From Xiphydria camelus (lineage: Eukaryota > Arthropoda > Insecta > Hymenoptera > Xiphydriidae), in assembly GCA_963678675.1 (NCBI GenBank), contig OY783195.1, forward strand, positions 17,391,342 to 17,455,341: a DNA stretch of 64,000 bases, written 5' to 3'. Position 1 is the stretch's first letter. Every line of letters starts with the position of its first letter. The position numbers were made by a program, and so were the translations under genes. Shown here in pieces: positions 42,290 to 53,516 of the stretch. The notes beneath the pieces were generated by a model. That model saw only the letters and a program-made list of their open reading frames with translations, was not told where the DNA came from and did no database searches.

Positions 42290-42353
42290 GTCACCCATAT
42301 CTGGGTGACGGGTATGTTTCCGTGGGGGCCCCGTCACCCAAATATGGGTGACG
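42290..42353. repeat. Pair of palindromes
   Basis: GTCACCCATATCTGGGTGAC (42290-42309) and CGTCACCCAAATATGGGTGACG-type (42332-42353), each nearly self-complementary and near-identical to one another, 42 bp apart. Confidence 0.8.
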
Positions 42354-42523
42354 CTCTTCTTGTTCAAGTTAAACGTGATTTTCAGTTGGATTTTTAAAAG
42401 GAATTTAACGGAATAAGCACTTAAATATAAATTTAGGATATACAACATAAAAATATTAAAAATATACACATTATACTATACTTTTTATTAATTTATATTT
42501 ATGATAAAATGGATCCTTTATAA

Positions 42524-43020
42524 TGTCGAAAAGTTAACGGATTGATCTGAATTCGGGTACTCTCGGTGGTTTTCGGGGTCGCTGATTACGAATCCGGGGC
42601 CAGAATTGCAAAATTCGTAGATGGCGCTACAATACGACGCATGCGCGGATCAAAGCTCGACGTAAAATTGAGAAATTGCCCTGAATTCGGGTACCCGGGG
42701 GTTTTTGGGGTCGCCAATTACGAATCCGAAAATAAAATTACAAAATTCCTAGATGGCGCCACGATACAGCGCATGCGCCGTATTGCGGCGCCATCTACGA
42801 ATTTGGCAACTCTGGCCTCGGATTCGTAATCAGCGACCCCGAAAATCCCCGGGTACCCGAATTCAGGGCAATTACTCAATTTCACGTCGAGATTTGATCC
42901 GCGCATGCGCCGTATTGTGGCGCCATCTAGGAATTTTGCAATTCTGGCCTCAGATTCGTAATCAGCTACCACGAAAACCCCAGAGTACCCGAATTCAGGT
43001 CAATTCGTTAACTTTTCGAC
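42524..43020. mobile_element. Foldback element, 497 bp
   Basis: Ends GTCGAAAAGTTAACG and CGTTAACTTTTCGAC. Each arm contains two units (CTGAATTCGGGTAC, GGGGTCGC-GATTACGAATCC, TAGATGGCGC-AC, GCATGCGC), so the whole is a tandem pair facing its mirror image. TTTTCGGGGTCGCTGATTACG relates it to 13803-14180. Confidence 0.85.
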
Positions 43021-43157
43021 GTTTCCGCCTATAGTGCGACAGTCAGATTTGGGCCCCGCGAGAAACTCAACCGAATCGCGCTGGGCGACGAACGTGTTAA
43101 ATAATATCGAATTGAGAATTTTGAATCATATGCTAAGGGTTCAAATAATTTATGCAA

Positions 43158-43252
43158 GGGTTGGTGGCTCAATTGGTTAGAGTGTGAAAACATTCCCAGT
43201 TTCGAAGCAACCCGTCCCAAAGATCATAAGTTCGAATCCCGGTAGGGTGTCT
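43158..43252 (+). other. tRNA-like head with pol III A and B boxes (possible SINE)
   Basis: TGGCTCAATTGG (43165-43176) fits the A box, with a GCTC...GAGT D-stem, and GTTCGAATCCC (43230-43240) fits the B box. The distance is longer than in most tRNAs and the T-stem and acceptor stem do not pair, so it is a tRNA pseudogene or tRNA-derived SINE head, not a working tRNA. Confidence 0.45.
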
Positions 43253-45279
43253 GAAAATAGGCGACCATTTTTTTTGGTTATAGATTTCACTGACAATATC
43301 TAACAACTTACTGATATTTAGAAGTATTTATTTAGGTTTTGCAATGTGATATTCTGCGATGTGAAATTATTTAATTCAAAGAACTAAATCGGTGTTCACC
43401 CGCCCGTAATCGCCAATTTAGTCAAATCTACTAATTTTTTTCTTTGTGTAGACGCCAAGTCGGTAACGCATAGTTTTTTTGTGATTGTATACCGAGTAGA
43501 TGATGTTCTTTGGTGAATAACAAATAATGATTGCGAAGTATGCTTTATAACTATTTCAAGACAATAGCCAGCATTTTCATGGTATACACTAGAATACTGT
43601 ATTCGTGTTTAATATTGAGCGTACGTTTTTGATAAATCACGTCGGTAACGCCAATTATGAAGCAGTAGATCATTTTTACTTCATATAACGCTTCAATATT
43701 ACCTGATTTATCCAAAAATTTATTTACATAAGGTATTTCAATGATTAAAAAATCGTCAAAACCCTCATATTTATACCATCACGTCGGTAACAGATACCTG
43801 TATATTTTGAGTGCGTACCTACTTTTTAATCGCACTCATTGCAGTTTTTGTGCTATTTTCTGTCTGTAGACTGCCGTGTTAAGTTAAAAGGGCGTGTCTG
43901 ACATTTTTACCGTTTGGAGGTATTAGGGTTTTTTCCAATTCTTTCCATGCCACACTGATAATGAAATGCAAAATAAATGGTAAATTATTTTATTCGTTCT
44001 GGGCCAGGTACGACTTTTTTAACTTAACCTCATGTCAGACTTGTATAGAATTTAATAAACTGGAAAATGATTATTTGTAGATACGCCTTTTTAACTGTCT
44101 GCCCCCTTCACCCCTCAATTTTTACATCGAATTTTCTCAATAAATACATAGTTATAACTAGCCCTCTGCAACTCTGCGTTTCGTATGGCCACACCGTTGT
44201 CGCCAACCGCGTGGTGGCGCAGTTTCGCTGGCCCGGCTGAAAGCGGGCGAATGTGGTGTGAATGAAGGGACTTGAGTGCAATGAAGCATTATTCCATTTT
44301 GTAATAAATATGTAGGCATAAGGAATTTTATGAAGTAATAGAAATAGTCCAGTAAATGTTCGAACGAATTTTATATGAGTCAGCGCAGCCAACAGCCAGC
44401 AGCCAGCAGCAGCCAACACAGGGCCAGCGTATAGGGTGCCACGTAGCGGATTAGTACGACTGGCGACAAAGCGTGGTCAAAGATTTCTAATGGGAATACG
44501 TGTAAGTTACACGGGGCTGGTTATAACCAAAACTATGCTTAGTTACGCCATATAAATCGATTATTCTCTATCGATAGAGACCAGAATAAATGTTATAAGT
44601 TACATATTAACAGAGATTCTTCATTAGCAATGCGAAGCCACGCCGCTTGCGCCTAAAAGTTGAGAATCCGAATTTTCGGGCGATATATACATGTCAAAAT
44701 GTCACTCTAATTCCGCCTACCTTTGGCGATAGTCGGCCATGATCGGAAATGTGTACACAGATGCGACAACACGCATACGCCATGAAATGTATGTGAGAGT
44801 GTGTGAGAGAATATATTCCTTGAATGTTTGGTTATGGTTTTCAAAGTTAATAAAATATTTCCATTCGCGAAACGATTTCCCTCGCGTTTATTTCGATTCT
44901 CGGACGCGCTTGTTAATAAAAAGTAAAAATTTAGTGTAATCGTAGCAATCGGAGTAATGAAGGAAGTAGACGATTCAGCCCAAAAAACATCGGTCATCTC
45001 AGCAGTGGTGAATGTGACAGACGCTCCGTATAGTTTGCTAATCGTTTGCATTTTTTTCAAATAATCGAGATAGTGAACGGATACAGTGCTACTTTTCTTT
45101 GGTTGCCTGTGGATAAAGAGCAGGAAAGGAGACGGCAGTATCTCAGAAGAATTTGCCATCATATAAATTATTTTCTATCTCACCGTTTTAACCTCACTTT
45201 GATTGCGTATGAAGGACAAATATCTTTGTGGATATTCTATTTGTTGTTTTCAGCGTCATGCGGGCACGGGACAAATCGA
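43253..45279. other. Gap, mostly AT-rich
   Basis: GTCGGTAACG occurs three times (43457, 43640, 43782) without other structure. 44380-44420 is a CAGC-rich run. A 151-codon minus frame at 44707-45162 has no recognisable features. Confidence 0.35.
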
Positions 45280-47034
45280 TGATTTTTCTTCTCGGTCACA
45301 ATCAAAGCCGTGGGAGAAAAATAGGAGATGCGATGGAATTGGATCACAACAATCAAGTAATTACTTTATAATTATTTTTTCCCTAACGATATATTTCCTC
45401 TTTCATACTATTATAAGTTCCAATTTACACACCGATCTGTCAAACCTGAAGTGTACATGTACATCACTTCTATTTCATATGTTCTTCGTCTCCGGTGTAA
45501 CGACGGTCAATGGGGAATCACTGATACGGATTAGGGTTCGACGGTTATTCCTTATTCTTTGTAGCACAGCATCGATATATTGCTGTACCTGTATTCTTCT
45601 CTGGGACTTCTTAAAATAATTATAAAAACCCCATATGATTGTTATTTACAATTTGTTACAAATCGTATGCGAACCCGAGAGGGTTTCTTTCGAACGAGGG
45701 ATCGTCCACTTGTTGTTCCAAGAACCAGTTGCATTAGTTCATTCGGCGGGCTGGATCTGCTGCTTATAGTGCATGAACATGCGTGAAAGTGACTTTAAAT
45801 GGATACAAATTTTAATAATTCAATATCCTCCCTACCATGGACTTGCTGATTCTAACCTCTGTTGCCACAGCCCGAATACTCGTTCGAGGGTTATTCCTTA
45901 TTCTTTCTAGCACAGCATCGATATTATGCTGCACCTGTATTCTTCTGGGACTTCCTAAAATAATTATAAAAACTTCATATAATTCAGCCCTGATAAGTAC
46001 AATCTTATCGATCTGTACCTTATCGAGATCTTTCGACGTAATGATTCCGAAACGTTTCTATAATGTTTTGCAATATTCGCGAATTTATCGAGAAATATAT
46101 ATTTGTAACATACGGTAGTGTTCACGAATATTGTAAAATATCGTAGGAATGTTACAGAAAAGTTACTTCCAAAACGTGCTTTGTGGAGTGTAAATGATGA
46201 TATTTTGTGATTTCCATCGTTACACCAGAGGCGAAGAAGAGATGAAATAGAAGTGAGGTACATGTACACTTCACGTTTGACAGGTCGGTATATAAATTGA
46301 AACTTGTGATAGTATAATACGAAAGAGGAAAAACTTATATCGATAAGGAAAAAATAATAATAAAGTAGTTACTCTATTATTGTAATCCAATTCTATTGTA
46401 TCCCTTATTTTTCTGCCACGACTTTGATTGTTGATATTGGATGGATCAACCAATAAATTTGATTTTTCTTCACTATCAGCAATTAAAGTCGTGGCAGAAA
46501 AATAAATAATACAATGTCATTGGATTACAATAATGGAGTGCCTACTTTATTATTATGTTTTCTTTATCGATATAAGTTTTTCCTCTTTCGTATTATACTA
46601 TCACAAGTTTCAATTTATATACCGACCTGTCAAACGTGAAGTGTACATGTACCTCACTTCTATTTCATCTCTTCTTCGCCTCTGGTGTAACGATGGAAAT
46701 TAAAAATTATCATCATTTACACCCCGCAAAAAGCACGTTTTTTGCAAGTAACTTTTCTGTAATATTCCTGCGATATTTTACAATATTCGTGAACACTACT
46801 GTATGTTAGAAACATTCCTTTACTCATAATATATATTTCTCGATAAATTCGCGAATGTTGCAAAACATCATAGAAACATTTCGGAATCATTACGTCGAAA
46901 TATCTCCTCGATAAGGTACAGCTCGATAAGATTGTACTTGTTAGGGCTAAATTATATGGGGTTTTTATAATTAGTTTAGGATATCCCAGAAGAATACAGG
47001 TGCAGCAAAACATCGATGCCGTGCTGGAAATTTA
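45280..47034 (-). mobile_element. IS630-like foldback elements, left arm
   Basis: Two adjoining palindromic blocks. 46250-46690 is a hairpin centred near 46455 (GTACATGTAC, CACGTTTGACAGG, ATACGAAAGAGGAAAAAC and AAGTCGTGGCAGAAAAATAA mirrored). To both sides run conserved arms with GAATACAGGTGCAGCA, CGGAATCATTACGTCGAAA and TCTCGATAAATTCGCGAAT. The N-terminal transposase remnant lies at 45690-45955. Confidence 0.65.
45690..45955 (-). pseudogene. IS630-like transposase N-terminal fragment
   Basis: On the minus strand: NIDAVLERIRNNPRTSI-like DNA-binding helix-turn-helix followed by FLEQQVDDPSF-type sequence. Mirror copy of the plus-strand fragment at 63723-64000 and relative of 5517-5676. Frameshifts and stops separate the blocks; the catalytic domain is absent. 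Confidence 0.6.
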
Positions 47035-47338
47035 TTTTTGTCACTCAGTGTCAAAAACCTCGGTTTTTCGATCGTCCTCGATGCTTGTGAAATCGTATTT
47101 CACATACTGAAGCTGCTCAGTGTGTAAACAACCTGCGCAGTGCGTGAAAAGTTTTTTCTTCACTGGCGCCCACGCTCCAAACTCGATTTTGACACTGACG
47201 ATAGAAAGTCAAATTCGATATTCGTTTGTTTCGCGCTGTTTTTAATTCGTGTGATAGCCGCACTCGCTTCGCTCGTGCGGCAAACTTCACACTCGTTAAA
47301 AACATGCGCTTCACGCACTCGTATCGAAAATAACTATT
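47035..47338. mobile_element. About 305-bp insertion present in only one palindrome arm
   Basis: The right arm reads continuously from GGAAATTTATTT to ACGAGTAAGGGC (61857-61876); the left arm has this extra block between the same words. It includes CACTCGCTTCGCTCGTGCGG and CTTCACGCACTCG words and a CACTCAGTGTC / GACACTGA pair. Superfamily unknown. Confidence 0.6.
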
Positions 47339-47569
47339 ACGAGTAAGGGCGAAATTTCAGCGGTGCATGCAAAAGGATTTCTTAAAACTATTCCATCGGC
47401 TCGAGTTAATATATGTAACAACATATATACTGTCATAAGTGGTATCTTTACATGTGATGAAACAATTCGTCACGGTTATTGGAAGATTAAACAGTATGTC
47501 CGATGGCAAAAACTCCAATTTTTGAATTTCCCTGACATTTGGCCGGAAGTGGTTGGGTCGGTCCTCTAG

Positions 47570-47837
47570 TCATTCATAGTTAGAATTGGTTTCGGGAGAG
47601 TGCGCTGCGGTCTGACGAGCCGAGCGAGAAGTGTCAAACGTCTGATCTCCCAGTAGCTGTCAATTCGGGAGATCGAAGCATCTAACATCGAAACCGTTAA
47701 TTTATACATATTGATTAATAATATGTAGAAGTGATAAGAAATAACCATTCGGGTTTCTTCGATGAGATTCCCCAAGTGTTTAAAAATCGGTGTCCGATTT
47801 TTGATAATAACTGTTGCTTCAACTTCCAGTGATATTA
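47570..47837. repeat. GGGAGATCGAAGC family, left-arm copy
   Basis: Contains TCTGATCTCCCAGTAGCTGT, TCAATTCGGGAGATCGAAGC and ACATCGAAACCGTTAA; mirrored at 60530-60790. The core links it to 27021-27866 and 50640-50880. Confidence 0.7.
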
Positions 47838-48200
47838 AGTATTACTGCAGAACGAGTAGGTTAGAAGATTTTCATGAAGACTCATGATTTTCTGACATGT
47901 CATCTCGTACAGGTGCAACCGAAGAGGATTCCAGCTCGTGTCCTGTCCGTAAAAAGATGACTCGATGGACATCGGAGAATGTCAGGCTTGTTACCGAGCG
48001 CCTATTACCCACGGTACATTCATTTCAATACGCGCTTCTTGTTTCATTCAACTATTCCAGCGTTAAATAACTTTTACTTTTTTCAAAGTATTTACCTTGT
48101 ACGAATTGTTGATCGTAGGGGGCAACGATCAATGATTGTGACTAATCGTAGACAAATTATTCCTGCGATGATATTGTATGGAAGTAGTGTTCGCCATGTA
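47838..48200. mobile_element. 845-bp foldback family, truncated copy
   Basis: Starts after TA with AGTATTACTGCAGAACGAG and runs to about 48200, matching the first 360 bp of 48404-49248. It breaks off at a fragment of the IS630-like arm (48240-48403). The mirror position in the right arm is the right end of 59668-60511, sharing the same flank (CTTCCAGTGATATTA). Confidence 0.7.
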
Positions 48201-48403
48201 CAGTAAGTGAGTTGGAGTAACTCCTCGTCGATCGGCTCTACTCCGACTCACTTATTTATTTTTTTTAGCTATCATAAGCCGATTTATTTTATTTCTTTAT
48301 CGATATATTTCCTCTTTCGTATTATACTATCCCACAAGTTCGAATTTATATACCGACCTGTGTCAAACGTGAAGTGTACATGTACCTCACTTTTATTTCA
48401 TTA

Positions 48404-49248
48404 AGTATTACTGCAGAACGAGTAGGTTAGAAGATTTTCATGAAGACTCATGATTTTCTGACATGTCATCTCGTACAGGTGCAACTGAAGAGGATCTAGC
48501 TCGTGTTCTGTCCGTAATAAGATGACTCGATGGACATTGGAGAATGTCAGATTTGTCACCGAGCGCATATTACCCACGGTACATTAATTGCAATACGCGC
48601 TTCTCGTTTCAACTATTCCAGCGTTAAATAACTTTTACTTCTTTCAAGCTAATAACCTTTTATGAACTGTTCGTGGTAGGAGGAAGCGATCGATAATAGA
48701 GACCCATCGTAGACAAGTTCGTCTATTAAAACTAAAAGACAATTCGGTGTGCCGAAATACTACTGCGATAATGTGCCCGAGCTCGCGGTCTATTCTGCAA
48801 TTAACGTTACATAATCGTGATTATGCTCGGGTGATGGGTGTTCCAAAAGAGGTAAGTTTATACTAAACATCGGATGCTCTGTAAGCTGACTTGCTAGTAT
48901 ATGCTTTGCAACTGGAACATCATCGCAGGAATAATTTGTCTACGATTAGTCACGATCATTGATCGTTGCCCCCTACGATCAACAATTCGTACAAGGTAAA
49001 TACTTTGAAAGAAGTAAAAGTTACTTAAAGCAGGAATAGTTGAAACGAAAAACGCATATTGCAATGAAAGTACTATGGGTGAAAGGCGCTCAGTGACAAG
49101 CCTGACATTCTCCGATGTCCATCGGGTCATCTTTTTACGGAGAGGACACGGGCTAGATCCTCTTCGGTTGCACCTGTTCGAGATGACTTGTCAGAAAATG
49201 GTGAGTCCTCATGAGAATCTTCTAACCTACTTGTTGTGCAGTAATACT
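48404..49248. mobile_element. 845-bp foldback element, copy 1
   Basis: AGTATTACTGCAGAACGAGT at the left is mirrored to AGTAATACT-type sequence at the right, with TA on both sides. Arms of about 350 bp contain TGACATGTCATCTCGTAC, GATGGACATCGGAGAATGTC and CTATTCCAGCGTTAAATAAC. One arm frame reads MSSRTGATEED and MTRWTSENVRLVTERL; the middle reads HNRDYARVMGVPKE before a GTAAGT donor-like site. Coding origin is suspected, family unknown. Confidence 0.75.
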
Positions 49249-49299
49249 TAATAATAAAAAGCTATTCTCCTACATGTACATATTCTCCTGATGAATAAA

Positions 49300-50630
49300 T
49301 TCCAAAAAGTAGTGAAATCCCCCCACAAAAACAGATTCTCTGTAAAAGAAGGCGGCATGTTCATTCAGTGCCAACAAAAATTGATACGTAAAATACTCTC
49401 CAAAAATATTTGAAATCAATTAAGATCGCCATGTTCAACATTTATATATAAAATGTAAAAGGCATCATTTGAAAGGAAAATTATTGTAAATCAAGTTACT
49501 ATAAAATTTGACTAAACAAATTTTTAAAAAAATTTTAATAAAAAAGAATGCCGCGTTTAAGAGTGTTTGTATTTTTTCCACTATACAGGGTGTTACTTAA
49601 TGATAGGCCGTAATTGCCAGGGCACATTACTGAATCAATTTCCAGTAGAAAAGTTCATATTAACATGTGTCCTAAAATGTCTGGTTTTCAAGATACAGGA
49701 CGTCAAAGTTTAAAAAAAAATCGGTTTTTTAATAATATCTCAAAGATCCTTGTGCCGATTCTGTTGACATTTGGCACTGTTGTGTTTATTGTAATAAGAC
49801 GCTAAGTTATCACTAACTAGAAGGTAATTATGAGTTCCAGTGGCGTCCCGGAATGCAATATTAAGTGGTTTTTATTGTTTTCCTAAAAAACGAAGTGAGG
49901 TACGAAGTAATGTCGAGACAAAAAAGTTGTATTTTTAGCTGCTTATTCTGAAAAAAATATAAAATTTAAAAAAAAGTCAGTGGCGTACACTTTTTTGTCT
50001 ATATTATTCGTGAGACTGTCCCCCGGGACGCCACTGGAACTCATAATTATCTTCTAGTTAGTGCTAACTTAGCGTCTTATTACAATAAACAACAGTACCA
50101 AATGTCAACAAAATCGGCACAAGGATCTTTGAGATATTATTAAAAAACCGATTTTTTAAAAAACTTTGACGTCCTTTATCTTGAAAACCAGACATTTTAG
50201 GACACATGTTAATATGAACTTTTCTACTGGAAATTGGTTCAGTAATGTGCCCTTGTAATTACGGCCTATCATTAAGTAACACCCTGTATACTGGTGGTAT
50301 AATATAAGTGTATGAATTTACTTAAAATCATAAGTGCATAAACATCGATTATAATTCTGTGTCCGAATTTTTTATTTTGAAAGAAAAAAACGCGGCGTTC
50401 TTTTTTATTAAAATTTTTTTATAAATTTTTTAAATCGAATTTTGTAGTAATTTGATTTACAATAACTTTCCTTTCAAATGATGCCTTTTACTTTTTGTAT
50501 ATAAATCTTGAACATGGCGATCTTAATTGATTTCAAATCTTTTTTGGAGAGTATTTTACGTATCAATTTTTGTTGGCACTGAATGAACATGCCGCCTTTT
50601 TTTACAGAGAATCTGTTTTTGTGGGTTTAG
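49300..50630. mobile_element. Foldback MITE (CCCCACAAAAACAG family), copy 1
   Basis: CCCCCCACAAAAACAGATTC, AAGGCGGCATGTTCATTCAG and TTGGCACTGAATGAACATGC / GAATCTGTTTTTGTGGG mark the ends. Arms of about 290 bp flank a nested TA-flanked MITE (49586-50286). Copy 2 at 58914-59600 lacks the nested element. Confidence 0.8.
49586..50286. mobile_element. CAGGGTG-type MITE, 701 bp, TA target duplication
   Basis: Ends CAGGGTGTTACTTAATGATA and the complement with TA on each side. Inverted arms of about 280 bp (GTTCATATTAACATGTGTCC, AAGATCCTTGTGCCGATTCT, GTAATAAGACGCTAAGTTA). No transposase. The empty site is seen near 59250 in copy 2 of the host MITE. Confidence 0.9.
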
Positions 50631-50639
50631 GATACAGGA

Positions 50640-50880
50640 TGAACTCGAGTCATTTTTTACCGGTAGAAGTCGAGTCGGTAGTTATAGTTGGTGTCAATTC
50701 GGGAGATCAAAGCATCTAACCTCGAAATCGTGAATTTGTGAATAATGAAAATTACTCACCATAATTCACAAATTTACGATTTTGAGATTAGACTCTTCGA
50801 TCTCCCGAATTGACACCAACTCTAACTACCGACTCGACTTCTACCGGTAAAAGTGGCTCGAATACCGACCAAGCCCGGCC
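50640..50880. mobile_element. Hairpin MITE, GGGAGATCGAAGC family
   Basis: ACCGGTAGAAGTCGAGTCGG, TTGGTGTCAATTCGGGAGAT and GAAATCGTGAATTTGTGAAT are mirrored around 50757. The outer words GACTCGAGTCATTTTT and AAAAGTGGCTCGAATACC are looser. Confidence 0.85.
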
Positions 50881-50929
50881 GAAGAAGTCCCTGCAACTGT
50901 GCGGTTCTTAATGAACTAAATCTTAATGA

Positions 50930-51270
50930 ATTATATATCAAAAAATTGCTCGTAATTTGCTCATCAAGAATATAAAATTGCTCTAGCGGTAGCAATTATT
51001 TTTAAAAAGTTATTAAACTATTTCGTAACAAACACTAATTTGACGATTTCTAAGTTATCCGAGTACGAACGAGATCTATTCTGGGCTCCAAAAATTACTC
51101 GCAATTTGCTCATCAAGAATATAAAATTGCTCTAGCGGTAGCAATTATTTAAAGAAAGTTATTAAACAACTTCGTAACAAACACTAATTTGACGATTTCT
51201 AAGTTATCCGAGTACGAACGGGATCTTATTTGGGCTCAAAAAATTGCTCGCAATTTGCTCATCACTGCCT
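50930..51270. repeat. 149-bp tandem repeat, about 2.2 copies
   Basis: TTGCTCATCAAGAATATAAA, CTCTAGCGGTAGCAATTATT and TTCTAAGTTATCCGAGTACG recur with a constant 149-bp offset (TCATCA at 50961, 51110 and 51259). Confidence 0.9.
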
Positions 51271-51797
51271 CACCTTTTTGTTTGCGTTTTATTAACGTTT
51301 TTTGAATTAAAAATAATAATTAAATTTTCGATGTTTTAAAACCTGGGAAAACAACAGTAGCGCTGCTAGTTTTGAAACATGAAACTAACACCAGTAAAAG
51401 CGGTTCTCAATCCAAATCTGAAATTGTAACAGTTCCCACGAAGGAGAGTTCCGCTGCAAAAGGTAATAAAATCTGAGATATCAGCCAAGTTAAGGCCATC
51501 ACACACAAAATTCCGTAAGGCCGTAAGGCGTAAGCGTAAGACGTAAAACGTTGTCGCGTATGCAACTAGATTAGATCTTAAGGCCGTACAACCTTCAAGG
51601 GTTACTAGATTTTATAGCGGTAAAATTCAAATATTCTATACTAATTTAGGATTGCTATTCTATCGAGAAATAACGAGCGGATAAACTGAATTCGACACAA
51701 AGGTTCGTGGCGTCTAATAATATCACAGTCATAAATACCTCGCCAATTCATAGCTAATTTCGGGTTTTGCGAAACGACATATTTGGGGATGTAAAGG
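51271..51797. other. Gap, nothing firm
   Basis: A CGTAAGGCCGTAAGGCGTAAG run at 51514-51535 is a degenerate short tandem repeat. No gene. Confidence 0.35.
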
Positions 51798-52343
51798 TGG
51801 TTTGACGCTCATGCAATTTGCGCCAATTGGCTAGCGCAAACCAATTTACACAAGTAAATTGTTGTATATGTGTAAGAAGTAATTTTATGTACTAATGCGA
51901 ATCGGCGGTGAATGTCCTTGATCGAACCGTTGCGACTCTAACTCCTTGTCGATGATGCACCGTACGATGATCGAAGACGTAATGCCCTGCTGAGCCATCG
52001 AGCCGTCTTTTATGCCCAAGCTCGTTCCTAGTCCCGAACCAATCACAGCCTTTCCTGAGTATCCTTCGCAAGCGTCTTGCTAACGGTTATCCATGCGTCA
52101 TCGCAAGCGTCTAGCTAACGGTCTGCTATCCCGCTAGCTGGTAGATCGATATCGCTTTCCATGCGACATCGGAGGTGCCTCGTTAACGGTCCGTTATACC
52201 TGGTCTATTCCGTCCCGAAATACACCTCACATATGTAACCAATCTATATAAGTAAATCGTTGTATACATATACAACAATTTACTTGTGTAAATTGGTTTG
52301 CACAAGCCAATTTACGCAAGTTGCATGAGCGTCAAAACGACAT
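51798..52343. mobile_element. MITE, about 546 bp
   Basis: TTTGACGCTCATGCAATTTG and AACCAATTTACACAAGTAAA at the left are mirrored by TTTACTTGTGTAAATTGGTT and CTTGCATGAGCGTCAAA at the right, arms about 80 bp. An internal GCAAGCGTCT-GCTAACGGT word is repeated near 52070 and 52103. Confidence 0.8.
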
Positions 52344-52372
52344 TAAGCAGCGAACACCACGGTTAAGGTATG

Positions 52373-52600
52373 TATAGACTGGCCAACAAATTGTTGGCAA
52401 CATGTCAGCAACTCGTTGATATCGGTGTTGTCCACATGTATCCCGTCAACTAGCAACTAGTCGATGGATACTCGTCAACACCGGGCTGCATGAAGGTAAA
52501 TACAGACCAGCCAACAAATTGTTGGCAACCTGTTGGCAACACGTTCATATTGGTGTTGTCCATATGTACACCGTCAACTAGCAACAGCGGGCGGTATGCC
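52373..52600. repeat. Tandem repeat, two units of about 125 bp
   Basis: CAACAAATTGTTGGCAAC, GGTGTTGTCCACATGTA and CCGTCAACTAGCAAC occur twice in the same order. Confidence 0.8.
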
Positions 52601-53516
52601 ATCAAAGAAAATTGTCGTCTGTTGCTTGTATCCTTGTTTCCCATTCCAAATGGGAAAAGAGAATATCATCCACGCAAGAGGGGTAAAATTTCAGAAGGTC
52701 GATTCATACCATTTTTAATACTTTTAATAGCATCGATCATAAATAGCTCGCCGACTATAATGTAAGCTATATTTGACACGGTAGACTGGATACGGTTGAA
52801 CGATGAGTCCTCAAGTAATCCTCGATGGAACTCTCGGATCACGATCCGATATGCATGCTGGTTCACGACCGAATACCTCTTCCTTCGATTGCCTGGAGGA
52901 GCACGAGTCCTCCTTACTCCTTTGTCCTGGGCCCGTGTTGGAAAGCCCCGCTACCCCGACGTCATTATGGGCAAAATCGCCCGCTTCGACCTGGCTTCGT
53001 AAATCACCCTTGCTCAACGCGTTCATTCCTAATATAACTGTGTATTGAAATACCCTTTCAATAATATAATTTTTATTGGATTCCTCGCCCGCTCAGCTGC
53101 TCCCGCCGTCGCCGCCGCTACGCAAATTTCTTGACAGAATCGTCGCCGCGGCGACGGTAAATTTTCAGAACCACGCACGAGAGTGATTAATTGCGTCATC
53201 GGCACGGCACGGCCCGTCAAAATACTGACTGGATTAAATCCTTTCCTTTTCTTCGTTCTATTATATAAAATAGTTTTTGAATAAATGCGTGGACAAAACC
53301 GTGTCGCCAAAAACCCCGGCGACCTTAGGACCCGATGCGCGGAGCCAGGTACTTACTCCCCGGGGGTTGGGGAGCAAAGCTAGTACATACAAATAAATGT
53401 ATTTACTACCACCCCCTTGTCCGGCAAGACCCGGCAGGGAACCCATGTGGCAGGGACCGTTGCGGACGGGGTTCATCGCTTCCGATCCTTTCCGTCAAAC
53501 GACGGGACGATCATAA
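52601..53516. other. Gap with GC-rich sequence and a dispersed repeat (53264-53383)
   Basis: 53264-53383 matches 20088-20212 (AATAAATGCGTGGACAAAAC, CGCCAAAAACCCCGGCGACC). 53090-53160 is rich in GCCGCCG/CGGCGAC palindromic words. It could belong to a retroelement end. No supported gene. Confidence 0.4.

Noticed and set aside
44707..45162. 151-codon minus-strand open frame
   Set aside because: No recognisable domain, biased composition, and the antisense strand is also open; not supported.
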